From: Cognatiyoonia sediminum
GTDB lineage: Bacteria > Pseudomonadota > Alphaproteobacteria > Rhodobacterales > Rhodobacteraceae
NCBI RefSeq assembly: GCF_900129845.1
Contig: NZ_FQXB01000001.1
Span: 620,001 to 684,000, forward strand
Reading direction: 5' to 3'
Length of the DNA: 64,000 nt
The notes beneath the pieces are model-generated. The model was given only the letters and a program-made list of their open reading frames with translations. It was not told the origin of the DNA and ran no database searches. This document shows, piece after piece, positions 54,078-63,035 of the stretch (positions within the stretch are counted from its first letter, which is position 1; each line of letters opens with the position of its first letter). The translations under genes were made by a program, and so were the position numbers.

Positions 54078-55120
54078 CTTTAGAGCCATCCAAACTCGCA
54101 ATGGTGCCCTTCGTCTCTGTCGAGAATATGATGAAGTTCGTCCATCACATTGGAATTGAACGGGTTCTTTGCGATCTCGCGCATGAGATCGAAGCCGATT
54201 TCAAGCGATGGGAACTCTTTGACAAGACCCCTCGCGTCGGCTCCCACTCTGATGTCGGCGTGATCGAACTCATGCCGACAAGCGATGGCGAGATGTATGG
54301 CTTCAAATACGTCAACGGCCACCCAAAGAACGCAGGCGAAGGCCTACAAACCGTCACCGCCTTTGGCCTGCTCGCTGACGTCTATTCCGGCTATCCCGTT
54401 ATGTTGTCCGAAATGACGGTGCTAACGGCGCTGCGCACCGCTGCGATGTCGGCAGTTGCCACCAAAGCGCTCGCACCGAAAGGCGCAAAGATCATGGCGA
54501 TGATTGGAAATGGTGCGCAATCCGAATTCCAATGCCTCGCGATTAAAGCCTACTGCGGGATCGAAACCGTGCGTCTCTATGACATTGACCCCGCCGCAAC
54601 CGTGAAATGCGCCGCAAACCTTACCACGACTGGTTTGCGGGTCGAACCCTGCTCGTCCATCGAAGAGGTCGTCGAAGGCGCGCAGATCATCACTACCGCG
54701 ACCGCCGATAAGGACATGCAACAAATCCTCACCGACAACCACGTCGGTGCAGGTGTCCATATCAACGCCATCGGAGGTGATTGCCCCGGCAAAACAGAGC
54801 TGCACCGCGATATTGTTTCGCGGTCTACGGTCTTCGTAGAATACCCTCCGCAAACGCGGATCGAGGGTGAAATCCAGCAGATGGACCCAGATCATCCAGT
54901 GACCGAGCTTTGGGAAGTCCTTGCGGGCAAAACCAACGGGCGGACGTCACTCAATGAGGTCACGCTTTTTGACGGCGTCGGCTTTGCGATCGAAGACTTC
55001 TCGGCACTGCGCTACGTCCACAGCTGGATTAAAGACACACCCTACTTTGACGACCTCGATATGATCGCCGACCCAGACGATCCGCGCGACCTTTTTGGGA
55101 TGCTCCAACGCGCAAAATAA
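54074..55120 (+). CDS. Ornithine cyclodeaminase
   Basis: A 348-residue NAD-dependent enzyme converting L-ornithine to L-proline and ammonia. It is of the long bacterial OCD type: GFKYVNGHPKN (about 75-85) contains the substrate lysine region, and MIGNGAQSEFQ (about 140-150) is the dinucleotide-binding turn. FVEYPPQTRIEGEIQQ is typical of true ornithine cyclodeaminases rather than the shorter BhcD-type relative also present in this window. It is coupled to arginase (ATGA overlap). Confidence 0.92.
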   Translation: MTLEPSKLAMVPFVSVENMMKFVHHIGIERVLCDLAHEIEADFKRWELFDKTPRVGSHSDVGVIELMPTSDGEMYGFKYVNGHPKNAGEGLQTVTAFGLLADVYSGYPVMLSEMTVLTALRTAAMSAVATKALAPKGAKIMAMIGNGAQSEFQCLAIKAYCGIETVRLYDIDPAATVKCAANLTTTGLRVEPCSSIEEVVEGAQIITTATADKDMQQILTDNHVGAGVHINAIGGDCPGKTELHRDIVSRSTVFVEYPPQTRIEGEIQQMDPDHPVTELWEVLAGKTNGRTSLNEVTLFDGVGFAIEDFSALRYVHSWIKDTPYFDDLDMIADPDDPRDLFGMLQRAK

Positions 55121-55137
55121 CCGGCAGCGTATGTACG

Positions 55138-55169
55138 CTGTGTTTACAGGCTGTGTACGCCCTGTGTAC
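55138..55169 (+). repeat. CTGTGT direct repeats upstream of gyrA
   Basis: CTGTGTTTAC (55138), CTGTGTAC (55151) and CTGTGTAC (55162) repeat at 13 and 11 bases, just upstream of the gyrA -35. They could be a binding site or a flexible element; nothing more can be said from sequence. Confidence 0.4.
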
Positions 55170-55199
55170 TCAGTGCGACAGGTTTTTGACGCCCCGCCA

Positions 55200-55228
55200 T
55201 TGCCCCCATATGCGGTGTCTGATATAAA
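55200..55228 (+). promoter_or_regulatory. Promoter of gyrA
   Basis: TTGCCC (55200-55205) and TATAAA (55223-55228) are exactly 17 bases apart, giving a predicted start near 55235 and a leader of about 47 bases before the GTG at 55282. Confidence 0.7.
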
Positions 55229-55281
55229 TTCCCCAACGAAATATGGCCTAGTGCAAAGGCCATTCACTGGGGACAATTTGC

Positions 55282-58032
55282 GTGAGCGACACACCAGAAA
55301 CACCTGAAAACGAAGACGAAATCTCGATGGAGCGTCCTGCATACGACGGTCCAACGGTTTCGATCATGGACGAAATGAAAACGTCCTACCTCGATTACGC
55401 GATGAGCGTCATCGTTTCACGGGCGATTCCTGACCTTCGCGACGGGCTGAAACCGGTCCATCGCCGCATCATTTATTCGATGTACGAAAAGGGCATCACG
55501 CACGACAAAACCTACCGGAAATCGGCCAAATCCGTCGGCGACGTGATGGGCTCCTACCACCCCCACGGCGACAGCGCTATTTATGAGGCGCTGGTCCGCA
55601 TGGCACAGGATTTCTCCATGTCGCTGCCTTTGATCGACGGTCAGGGCAACTTCGGCTCCATGGACGGCGATAACGCAGCCGCCATGCGTTACACCGAAAG
55701 CCGTTTGGAAAAAGTAACGGTCAATATGACCGATGATCTCGGCAAGGAAACCGTCGATTTTGTTGACAACTACGATGGCAAGGAGCGCGAACCGTCCGTG
55801 CTGCCATCCAAGTTCCCCAATATGCTGGTCAACGGCGCTGGCGGTATCGCGGTCGGCATGGCGACAAACATTCCTCCCCACAATTTGGGCGAAGTCATTG
55901 ACGCGACCCTTGCGCTGACGGACAATCCAGATCTTACCAGCGAAGAACTTATCGAATACGTGCCGGGCCCCGATTTTCCGACCGGAGGCATCATGCTGGG
56001 CCGCTCAGGCGCTCGGAAGGCCTATTTGGAGGGCCGTGGCAGTGTGATCATGCGCGCCCGTACGGAGGTCGAAGAGCTTCGTAAGGACCGCTATGCCATC
56101 GTCATCACCGAGGTGCCCTACCAGGTGAACAAAGCCTCGATGATCGACCGCATCGCCGAAGCAGCGCGCGACAAACGCATTGAAGGCATTGCTCACGTGC
56201 AGGACGAATCCGACCGTAATGGCGTGCGGGTGGTCATCGAATTGAAACGTGACGCGACCGCTGAGGTCGTGCTGAACCAGCTGTTCCGCTTTACCCCGAT
56301 GCAAACCTCCTTCGGCTGCAACATGTTGGCCCTGAACGGCGGCCGCCCTGAACAACTTACGCTCCGCAAATTCCTGACATCATTCATTGATTTCCGTGAG
56401 GATGTCGTCGCTCGCCGGACGGCCTATGAGCTGCGCAAGGCGCGTGAACGCAGCCATATCCTCTGCGGTTTGGCCGTTGCGGTGACGAACATCGATGAGG
56501 TCGTGAACACCATCCGTAGTTCTGCCGACGCAACGGAAGCGCGTGAAAAGCTTATGACGCGCCGTTGGCCTGCTGAATCGATCATGGAATATATCCAATT
56601 GATCGACGATCCGACCCACACGGCGAATGAGGACGGCACCTACAACCTGTCCGAAACACAGGCACGTGCCATCCTGGAATTGCGTTTGCAGCGCCTTACA
56701 CAGATTGGTGTCAAAGAAGTCACGGACGAACTTCAAGAACTTGCCGCAAAGATTAGAGAATACTTGGAAATTCTTGGTTCTCGCGACCGGATCATGCAGA
56801 TCATTCGCGATGAATTGACCAGCATCAAAGATCAATTCGCCGTGCCACGCCGTACCGAAATCGTCGATTGGTCCGGCGATATGGAAGACGAAGATCTGAT
56901 CGAAAAAGAGGACATGGTCGTCACCGTAACCTCTGGCGGTTACATCAAGCGTACCGCCCTCGCCGACTTCCGTGCGCAACGCCGCGGCGGCAAAGGCCTG
57001 TCCTCTATGGCGACTAAGGACGAGGACGTTGTGACAACGCTCTTTGTCGCGAACACCCATACGCAACTGCTCTTCTTCACTACCGATGGGATGGTCTACA
57101 AGCTCAAGACCTGGCGTCTGCCGCTTGGGTCACGCACGGCCAAAGGCAAGGCGATTGTAAACATCCTGCCCATCCCGCAAGGGGTGTCCATCGCTGCTAT
57201 TATGCCTGTCGACCGACCCGAAGAAGAATGGGCGGATCTTCAAGTCGTTTTTTCCACTGACGCTGGAACAGTGCGCCGTAACGCCTTGTCAGACTTCACA
57301 AATGTGAAATCAAACGGCAAAATTGCAATGAAGTTTGAAGGCGATAGCGAGGGCTGGTCGCTGATCGATGTACGCATTGCTTCAAACGACGATGACGTGA
57401 TGTTGACGACTGCATCAGGTCGCGCGATCCGCTTCCCTGCGACGGATGTGCGAGTTTTCACCAGCCGCTCCTCCACAGGTGTACGTGGTGTGAAGTTGAC
57501 CGGTGATGATAAAGTTGTCTCCATGTCGATCATCCGTCACTTCGTCGCCGACCCAGAAGAACGTGCAGCTTACCTCAAAATGCGCCGCGCCATGGCGGGC
57601 TTGGCCGATGACGCTGACAACGATGATGACGAAGATGGTGTCACCGGTGCGATCAGTCAGGAACGTTATGCTGAAATGTCAGCGGCCGAAAACCTGATAC
57701 TTACCGTTACAGAACAAGGCTCTGGCAAGCTTTCCTCAAGTCATGACTACCCTGTCCGCGGACGCGGTGGCATGGGCGTCGCTGCGATGGATAAGGCAAT
57801 GCGCGGCGGCGATCTCGTCAGTTCTTTCCCTGTGGAAATGGGAGATCAGATCATGCTCGTCACTTCAACTGGTCAATCCATCCGAGTGCCCGTCGAAGGC
57901 ATCAGCTTCCGCAGTAGAAGCGCTGGTGGCGTCAAGGTGTTTGACACCGCTAAGGGCGAAACGGTCGTTAGCGTGGCCTGGATTGCCGAGCAAGACGACG
58001 ATAGCGACGAAACTGATACACCTTCGGAATAG
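55282..58032 (+). CDS. gyrA: DNA gyrase subunit A
   Basis: The 916-residue breakage-rejoining subunit of gyrase. The catalytic tyrosine is Y137 in [11 protein letters not shown]. The quinolone region [11 protein letters not shown] has serine (S98) and glutamate (E102) at the positions of E. coli S83 and D87. The C-terminal domain shows the repeated beta-pinwheel blades and the GyrA box [10 protein letters not shown] near 570. An acidic stretch ([11 protein letters not shown], near 776-786) interrupts the last blades. It starts with GTG after a GGGGAC site. Confidence 0.97.
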   Translation: MSDTPETPENEDEISMERPAYDGPTVSIMDEMKTSYLDYAMSVIVSRAIPDLRDGLKPVHRRIIYSMYEKGITHDKTYRKSAKSVGDVMGSYHPHGDSAIYEALVRMAQDFSMSLPLIDGQGNFGSMDGDNAAAMRYTESRLEKVTVNMTDDLGKETVDFVDNYDGKEREPSVLPSKFPNMLVNGAGGIAVGMATNIPPHNLGEVIDATLALTDNPDLTSEELIEYVPGPDFPTGGIMLGRSGARKAYLEGRGSVIMRARTEVEELRKDRYAIVITEVPYQVNKASMIDRIAEAARDKRIEGIAHVQDESDRNGVRVVIELKRDATAEVVLNQLFRFTPMQTSFGCNMLALNGGRPEQLTLRKFLTSFIDFREDVVARRTAYELRKARERSHILCGLAVAVTNIDEVVNTIRSSADATEAREKLMTRRWPAESIMEYIQLIDDPTHTANEDGTYNLSETQARAILELRLQRLTQIGVKEVTDELQELAAKIREYLEILGSRDRIMQIIRDELTSIKDQFAVPRRTEIVDWSGDMEDEDLIEKEDMVVTVTSGGYIKRTALADFRAQRRGGKGLSSMATKDEDVVTTLFVANTHTQLLFFTTDGMVYKLKTWRLPLGSRTAKGKAIVNILPIPQGVSIAAIMPVDRPEEEWADLQVVFSTDAGTVRRNALSDFTNVKSNGKIAMKFEGDSEGWSLIDVRIASNDDDVMLTTASGRAIRFPATDVRVFTSRSSTGVRGVKLTGDDKVVSMSIIRHFVADPEERAAYLKMRRAMAGLADDADNDDDEDGVTGAISQERYAEMSAAENLILTVTEQGSGKLSSSHDYPVRGRGGMGVAAMDKAMRGGDLVSSFPVEMGDQIMLVTSTGQSIRVPVEGISFRSRSAGGVKVFDTAKGETVVSVAWIAEQDDDSDETDTPSE

Positions 58033-58068
58033 TTTAAAACTCAGAAAATCATGTGTTGTTGCCTCAGA

Positions 58069-58088
58069 GGTGAACCGTTAGGTTCGCC
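58069..58088 (+). other. Stem-loop after gyrA
   Basis: GGTGAACC and GGTTCGCC pair over 8 bp (one G-U) around GTTA, 36 bases after the gyrA stop. No T-run follows; it may be an mRNA 3' stabiliser or a weak terminator ahead of the next gene. Confidence 0.45.
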
Positions 58089-58130
58089 TTAAGGGGTCTC
58101 AGAACCTCACTATAAAATTGAGGCGAGCAC

Positions 58131-58853
58131 ATGTTCTATAAAACAGCCGTATGCGCAGCGGCGATTTCTGCGTTTTCTACAGTTTCATACGCACAGCAAT
58201 TCGGTGGCGAGCTCGGTTTGAGCTATGCTTACCCAAGTGAGGGTGGAGATTTATCTATCACCGAATATTTTGGAGCGGCGGAATATAATTTTTACCAGAG
58301 ATTTGCGATCGGCGCTGATTTGACGGGTTACAGCATCGAAGATACAGACCTAACCTTCGCCAGTTCCACGCTTCATTTTATTTACCATCTTAACAACTTC
58401 AGCTCCGTAGGCGTCTTTACTGGCCGAGATGTTATCGGCGATTCTGATACTGATGAAACACGCTCAAGCAACATAAATGGCATTGAGGCTGGCGCAGCTT
58501 ACGAACAATTCGAAGTTGAGGGATATGTCGCTATGGTATCCGGTGGTGACGAAGAGCCAATGATGTTTGGCGTTGATGGTTTGTATCACATAAATGATCA
58601 GTTCTCGGCCTTTGTTGAATTTGATGTGGCAAATGGGGATGACTTTGACGCAAGTCGTTTGGCGATCGGTGGAACCTATGAAATTCGTAATGGCCCAGAA
58701 CTTTATGCTCAAGTCGGTCAACGCTCCGCAGAAGCTGCAGGCGCTGAAGACGAAAGCAATTTCATCGAGCTTGGCGCTAAGATCCAATTCGGAACCAATC
58801 GCGGTACCACCTTTGACGGTCGCAGCTTCTTTGAGCTGATCCCTAATTTCTAA
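58131..58853 (+). CDS. Probable outer-membrane beta-barrel protein
   Basis: A 240-residue exported protein with signal peptide MFYKTAVCAAAISAFSTVSYA. The mature part alternates hydrophobic and polar residues in short strands (ELGLSYAYP, YNFYQRFAIGADLTGYS, STLHFIYHL) and ends with aromatic F240, the usual outer-membrane insertion signal. It is acidic and lacks cysteines. It looks like a small porin or OmpA-type barrel without a recognisable named family. It has its own 98-bp upstream region after gyrA. Confidence 0.65.
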   Translation: MFYKTAVCAAAISAFSTVSYAQQFGGELGLSYAYPSEGGDLSITEYFGAAEYNFYQRFAIGADLTGYSIEDTDLTFASSTLHFIYHLNNFSSVGVFTGRDVIGDSDTDETRSSNINGIEAGAAYEQFEVEGYVAMVSGGDEEPMMFGVDGLYHINDQFSAFVEFDVANGDDFDASRLAIGGTYEIRNGPELYAQVGQRSAEAAGAEDESNFIELGAKIQFGTNRGTTFDGRSFFELIPNF

Positions 58854-58893
58854 ACCCCTTTGCATTTGCCCGCGGTTGGCCTAAATCGCGGGC

Positions 58894-60249
58894 ATGAGCA
58901 ATATATTGAACATCATCGGCGGCGGGATGGCCGGATCTGAGGCGGCGTGGCAGGCAGCGAACTCTGGAATTGACGTTGTTATCCACGAAATGCGCCCGAA
59001 AGTCGAAACTTTCGCCCATCGTACCGGGAACCTGGGCGAGATGGTCTGTTCAAACTCTTTCCGGTCTGACGATCACGAGCAAAACGCGGTTGGCCTCCTT
59101 CATTGGGAAATGATGCAAGCCAACGGGTTGATTATGCACACAGCTCATAAGCACCGTTTACCAGCTGGTGGCGCGCTGGCTGTGGATCGTGATCCATTTG
59201 CTGAAAGCGTAACCAAGGCCCTGAAGGATCACCCTAGAATTTCCGTTTCATATGAAGAGATTACAGAGCTGCCTTCTGATGGAAATTGGATCATCGCCAC
59301 TGGGCCTCTGACATCTGGTTCTCTTGCTGAGGCCATCAAAAATGAAACCGGCGCAGAAGCGCTAGCGTTTTTTGACGCTATCGCACCCATTGTCTACGCA
59401 GATAGCATTGATATGGATACGGCTTGGATGCAGTCCCGCTACGACAAGGGCGAGACGGAGGAAGAACGTACCGCCTACCTCAACTGTCCTATGACGAAGG
59501 ATCAGTATGAGGGATTTATCGACGCTCTGCTCGCCGCCGACAAAACCGAATTCAAAGAAGGCGAAACGGCGAAATATTTCGACGGCTGCCTGCCCATCGA
59601 AGTGATGGCCGAACGGGGGCGCGAAACGTTGCGCTTTGGTCCGATGAAGCCTGTTGGCCTGACCAATGCCAATGATCCAAACAACAAACCTTACGCCGTC
59701 GTTCAGCTGCGCCGTGACAACGCGCTCGGGACACTTTTCAATATCGTTGGTTTTCAGACAAAGATGAAATATGGCGCGCAGAAGGATGCTTTTAAAACAA
59801 TTCCTGGCCTCGAGAACGCAGAGTTCGCGCGCCTCGGCGGCATCCACCGAAACACCTTTATCAACTCTCCCACGTTACTTGATGAGCAGATGAGATTGCA
59901 TTCGCGCCCAAACATTCGTTTTGCAGGGCAGATAACTGGGGTCGAAGGCTACGTTGAAAGCGCTGCTATGGGGCTTTTGGCGGGTCGCATGGCTGTTGCA
60001 GAGATGACTGGTCAAGCTTTGGATCCTGTCCCACACACAACTGCCATGGGCGCGCTTGTTACGCATATCACTGGAGGTGCTGACGCAAAGACGTTCCAAC
60101 CGATGAACGTGAACTTCGGGCTATTTCCTCCGATCGACGGCGTCAAAGGCGGTCGTAAAGGCCGCAAAGACAGGTACAAAGCCTACACAGACCGCGCTAA
60201 GGCGGATTGGAACGCTTGGCTCGCACAAAAGTCACTGGACGCGGCTTAA
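58894..60249 (+). CDS. trmFO: tRNA (uracil-5-)-methyltransferase TrmFO, folate-dependent
   Basis: A 451-residue flavoprotein that methylates U54 of tRNA using methylenetetrahydrofolate and FADH2. The dinucleotide fold [12 protein letters not shown] (9-20) opens the protein. C52 in [13 protein letters not shown] and C232 in [14 protein letters not shown] match the two catalytic cysteines. [21 protein letters not shown] near the end is typical. It stands between the barrel-protein gene and the methyltransferase gene. Confidence 0.96.
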   Translation: MSNILNIIGGGMAGSEAAWQAANSGIDVVIHEMRPKVETFAHRTGNLGEMVCSNSFRSDDHEQNAVGLLHWEMMQANGLIMHTAHKHRLPAGGALAVDRDPFAESVTKALKDHPRISVSYEEITELPSDGNWIIATGPLTSGSLAEAIKNETGAEALAFFDAIAPIVYADSIDMDTAWMQSRYDKGETEEERTAYLNCPMTKDQYEGFIDALLAADKTEFKEGETAKYFDGCLPIEVMAERGRETLRFGPMKPVGLTNANDPNNKPYAVVQLRRDNALGTLFNIVGFQTKMKYGAQKDAFKTIPGLENAEFARLGGIHRNTFINSPTLLDEQMRLHSRPNIRFAGQITGVEGYVESAAMGLLAGRMAVAEMTGQALDPVPHTTAMGALVTHITGGADAKTFQPMNVNFGLFPPIDGVKGGRKGRKDRYKAYTDRAKADWNAWLAQKSLDAA

Positions 60250-60271
60250 TCTTCCGCATTAGCCTCTTGTC

Positions 60272-60886
60272 ATGACTGATAAGAACGTCCTCCGCCCACA
60301 ACTTTGGAAACCTCGCACGGTTGAGGAAACCATCTCTGTCTATGCAGATTGGGCGGATACCTACGACAAGGAAGTCACCGAACGCGGATATAAAACTCCC
60401 GCGCGGCTTGCTGATGTCCTTGCGAAATTCGCTGATAAACAAAGCCTTGTCTTGGATTTTGGATGTGGTACGGGCATTTCCGGCGCTGCGTTGAAAACCC
60501 TGGGCTTTGAGCATCTTCATGGAACGGACATCACCGCAGAAATGCTCGACAAGGCAACCGCGTCTGGTTTGTACGAAAAGACATGGCTTTCCACAGCCGG
60601 AGATATGGATTTCGAACAAGGCTCTTATGAAGTCATCGTCGCAGTAGGTGTTGTAAGTCTGGGCGCCGCGCCGCCAGAAACGTTATCTGCTTTGATCGAT
60701 AAACTTGGAATTGGCGGATATTTGGCGTTTTCGTACAATGGCCCAACTCTCGAAGATGGTAGCTATGTCAAAGCGTTAGACGATGAAATTGCCAGCGGTC
60801 GTGTAGAATGCCTCTTCCGTAAAAATGGCCCACATCTAGAAGATGTCGGTATGAATTCGGATATCATCGTCCTGCGCCGCAAGTGA
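60272..60886 (+). CDS. SAM-dependent class I methyltransferase
   Basis: A 204-residue Rossmann-fold methyltransferase. SAM-binding motif I is VLDFGCGTGISGA (about 54-66), motif II GTDITAEMLDKA follows, and YEVIVAVGVVSLG is the motif IV area. The substrate is unknown; it resembles small-molecule (ubiquinone or phospholipid-like) methyltransferases. It overlaps gluQ by 4 bases (GTGA), so the two are cotranscribed, although a functional link is not evident. Confidence 0.87.
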   Translation: MTDKNVLRPQLWKPRTVEETISVYADWADTYDKEVTERGYKTPARLADVLAKFADKQSLVLDFGCGTGISGAALKTLGFEHLHGTDITAEMLDKATASGLYEKTWLSTAGDMDFEQGSYEVIVAVGVVSLGAAPPETLSALIDKLGIGGYLAFSYNGPTLEDGSYVKALDDEIASGRVECLFRKNGPHLEDVGMNSDIIVLRRK

Positions 60887-61752
60887 TAACACGCTTTGCA
60901 CCGTCACCCACTGGTCCCTTGCACCTTGGGCACGCCTATTCGGCATTATTAGCTCACGATATGGCTCGATCAGCGGGTGGAACGTTTCTTTTGCGGATCG
61001 AAGATATCGACCAATCGCGCGCAAGACCCGAATGGGAAGCACAGATCTACGATGATTTGGAGTGGCTTGGCATCACGTGGGATACACCAGTGATGCGCCA
61101 ATCCGATCGCCTGGGATCTTATCGGGACGTTTTGAAACAGATGTGGTGGGATGGGTTACTTTACGCCTGCTCTTGCAATCGGCGCGACATACAAGAGGCA
61201 GCATCGGCACCTCAAGAAGGCGCCGTAAATTACGGCCCTGATGGAATAATTTACCCTGGGACCTGTCGAAATTCTGTGACGGATCGAGATCACTACCCAT
61301 CTGAACCACCTCCTGACAAAGCGCTTCGATTGGATTGGTCAACCTTCCCGAAGGGCGCACTGGAGGGTCTGTCTTTCCAAGAAACCGGAAGTGGGAACGA
61401 CGAAAAACACCGTGTCGATCTCGATCACCTCGTCAGAAACGTCGGCGACGTTGTTCTTGCGCGTAGGGAGATGGGCACATCTTATCATCTGTCCGTTGTG
61501 CTCGATGACGCGGCGCAGGGCGTCACGCATGTTGTCCGTGGTGAAGACCTATTCGATGCAACTCACATCCACGTCGCGCTCCAAGCGGGCATGGGCTTGC
61601 CGACGCCCGTTTATAATCATCACCGACTGATCCGCGATAACGACGGAAAGAGGCTCGCAAAACGAGATGACGCTAGAGCCATCTCAAAATACCGTACAGA
61701 TGGCGCATCCCCCAATGATATCAGAGCGTTGATCGGTCTCACTAAATCATAG
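60883..61752 (+). CDS. gluQ: Glutamyl-Q tRNA(Asp) synthetase
   Basis: A truncated glutamyl-tRNA synthetase paralogue (289 residues) lacking the anticodon-binding domain. It attaches glutamate to queuosine in tRNA-Asp. The HIGH-type motif HLGH is at 14-17, and the zinc site C96, C98, Y124 and C128 is complete. The KMSKS counterpart is GKRLAKR near the C-terminus. It starts with GTG overlapping the methyltransferase stop, and overlaps hisI by 11 bases tail-to-tail. Confidence 0.94.
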   Translation: MITRFAPSPTGPLHLGHAYSALLAHDMARSAGGTFLLRIEDIDQSRARPEWEAQIYDDLEWLGITWDTPVMRQSDRLGSYRDVLKQMWWDGLLYACSCNRRDIQEAASAPQEGAVNYGPDGIIYPGTCRNSVTDRDHYPSEPPPDKALRLDWSTFPKGALEGLSFQETGSGNDEKHRVDLDHLVRNVGDVVLARREMGTSYHLSVVLDDAAQGVTHVVRGEDLFDATHIHVALQAGMGLPTPVYNHHRLIRDNDGKRLAKRDDARAISKYRTDGASPNDIRALIGLTKS

Positions 61753-62101
61753 GTTTGAGGATTTCGACCTCTTCACCGCTTTCAATTGCGGTATAGAAAC
61801 AACTTCTGCGGCCAGTGTGACACGCCGGTCCTTCCTGATTGACCTCAACCAAGATGCAATCCCGGTCGCAGTCGATCTTAAAGTCCACGAGCGCTTGCGT
61901 ATGGCCACTGGTCGCACCCTTGACCCAAAACTCCTGGCGCGAGCGGGACCAATAGGTCACTTGCCGCGTCTCGAGCGTTTGTTGAATACTTTCTGCATTC
62001 ATCCACGCCATCATCAAGACTTCCCCTGATTTCGCATCTTGCGCGATGGCTGGAATAAGCCCTGCGTCATTATACGTCAGTGTGGCCGGATCAAATTTCA
62101 T
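61742..62101 (-). CDS. hisI: Phosphoribosyl-AMP cyclohydrolase
   Basis: Opens the purine ring of phosphoribosyl-AMP in histidine synthesis. It is the single-domain alphaproteobacterial form (119 residues), without the HisE domain. Metal ligands are visible: D77, D79 and D81 in IDCDRDC for magnesium, and C78, C94 and C101 ([13 protein letters not shown]) for zinc. MMAWMNAES and [16 protein letters not shown] are family motifs. I start at [10 protein letters not shown] (62101); the frame stays open upstream without homology. Divergent from the Fe-S scaffold gene. Confidence 0.96.
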   Translation of the reverse strand: MKFDPATLTYNDAGLIPAIAQDAKSGEVLMMAWMNAESIQQTLETRQVTYWSRSRQEFWVKGATSGHTQALVDFKIDCDRDCILVEVNQEGPACHTGRRSCFYTAIESGEEVEILKPMI

Positions 62102-62167
62102 TGTGATGTCTTTCCCTAAAACGGATTGAGCCCTATCTATTGGGCAGACGAACGAAGGGCAATTCCT

Positions 62168-62611
62168 ATGTCTGACACAGACCTCATGAAGCTGTATTCG
62201 CAACGCATTTTAGCGTTGGCGGCGGACATGCCCCATACCGAACGTTTGGACGCGCCTACAGCAACGGCCAAGAAGCGGTCCCCGCTCTGTGGGTCTACCG
62301 TTACCGTTGACATCGCACTCTCTGATGGTGTGGTGATTGACTACGGTCAAGACGTGAAGGCCTGCGCACTTGGACAAGCCGCGGCAGCTGTAGTTGGAGC
62401 GAATATTATCGGGTTGACCGAAGATCAAATCCAAACCGGCCGTGACCAACTTTTTGCAATGTTGAAAGAAGACGGCAATGCTCCGAGTGCACCGTTCTCT
62501 GACTTGGAGGTTTTACAACCTGCTAAGGATTATAAGAACCGGCACGCTTCGATCATGTTGGCGTTTGACGCCACATTAGACGCGCTAGAGAACGCGAAGG
62601 CCGCTTCCTAA
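62168..62611 (+). CDS. Iron-sulfur cluster assembly scaffold homologue (IscU/SufU-like)
   Basis: A 147-residue NifU-N/IscU-fold protein beginning [16 protein letters not shown]41 (SPLCGSTVT) and C66 ([11 protein letters not shown]) match the first two cluster cysteines of IscU. The third, expected in the KNRHxS segment near the C-terminus, is alanine (NRHASIML). No iscS, hscA or suf gene is adjacent. This divergent two-cysteine form may not be a canonical scaffold. The start at 62168 gives the standard family N-terminus. Confidence 0.82.
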   Translation: MSDTDLMKLYSQRILALAADMPHTERLDAPTATAKKRSPLCGSTVTVDIALSDGVVIDYGQDVKACALGQAAAAVVGANIIGLTEDQIQTGRDQLFAMLKEDGNAPSAPFSDLEVLQPAKDYKNRHASIMLAFDATLDALENAKAAS

Positions 62612-62622
62612 ACCGCTACCTT

Positions 62623-62665
62623 AAAAGAAAAAACCGCCGCTTACCTAGGGTAAAGGCAGCGGCGG
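62623..62665 (-). terminator. Intrinsic terminator of the small SOS-box transcription unit
   Basis: CCGCCGCT (62634-62641) and AGCGGCGG (62658-62665) form an 8-bp stem, followed on the minus strand by TTTTTTCTTTT (62633-62623). It lies 139 bases past the stop of the 40-residue gene and directly after the structured RNA region. Confidence 0.9.
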
Positions 62666-62674
62666 CAGGAATTG

Positions 62675-62795
62675 GGTCTTTTATCCGGCGGTCCATAAGG
62701 GGCAGGCAAACCCCGGGTGATATGGACATGGGACAGGCAGGTCACAGACGTCCAATTTTGCGGGACAAAGACGTCAAGAAGCCGGACAAAAGACC
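62675..62795 (-). ncRNA. Candidate structured RNA with a 15-bp closing stem
   Basis: GGTCTTTTGTCCGGC and GCCGGATAAAAGACC (minus-strand reading; 62795-62781 and 62689-62675) pair over 15 bp, 14 Watson-Crick and one G-U. On the plus strand the odd position is an A-C mismatch, so the minus strand is favoured. Inside are two hairpins: GACGTC/GACGTC (62775-62747) and GTCCATA/TATGGAC (62727-62691), giving a three-way junction. It lies between the 40-residue gene and the terminator, so it is either that message's 3' UTR or a small RNA. I could not match it to a known family. Confidence 0.6.
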
Positions 62796-62803
62796 GTGGC
62801 AGG

Positions 62804-62926
62804 TCAGACCATCCCGGGCAAGGACAGACCGACAAACAAAATCACCAACAAAGCCACGGCACCCAAAGCATCACCAATGATTGTATCACTGGACCGGATC
62901 ACAACTGATTTGATTTCCTTAGCCAT
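62804..62926 (-). CDS. 40-residue single-span membrane protein under a LexA-type box
   Basis: The frame starts at ATG 62926 with an AGGAG ribosome site 8-9 bases upstream and encodes MAKEIKSVVIRSSDTIIGDA followed by LGAVALLVILFVGLSLPGMV. Residues about 20-39 form one hydrophobic helix; the N-terminal half is polar with a positive start, so the N-terminus is probably cytoplasmic. A GTTC-N7-GTTC box lies 67-81 bases upstream, suggesting SOS induction. Small SOS membrane proteins such as SidA (Caulobacter) block division and TisB (E. coli) depolarises the membrane; no sequence similarity is claimed. Function unknown. Confidence 0.7.
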   Translation of the reverse strand: MAKEIKSVVIRSSDTIIGDALGAVALLVILFVGLSLPGMV

Positions 62927-62992
62927 TGGGCGGCTCCTGCACTCTGTTCGTTTTGTTGCCTCTTTGTTCTCATATGGTTAAGTGCATGTAAA

Positions 62993-63026
62993 GAACTTTT
63001 TAAGAACATTTGTGAACATAATGTTC
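62993..63026 (-). promoter_or_regulatory. LexA (SOS) box of alphaproteobacterial type
   Basis: On the minus strand GTTC-TTAAAAA-GTTC (63007-62993) matches the alphaproteobacterial LexA operator GTTC-N7-GTTC exactly. A further GTTC 6 bases upstream and a GAAC-ATTAT-GTTC palindrome (63026-63014) give four half-sites in 34 bases. A TTCACA-N18-TTTACA pair overlapping the box may be the promoter. It lies between the recG stop and the 40-residue gene. Confidence 0.7.
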
Positions 63027-63035
63027 CACTTTAAG

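Noticed and set aside
62675-62795. SRP (4.5S) RNA, tmRNA or 6S RNA identity for the three-way-junction RNA
   Set aside because: The GGAA-tetraloop/AGCAGC core of SRP RNA, a tmRNA tag frame and the 6S central bubble are not visible.
62804-62926. Calling the 40-residue protein SidA or TisB
   Set aside because: Only size, single membrane span and SOS-type box are shared; no residue-level similarity can be shown.
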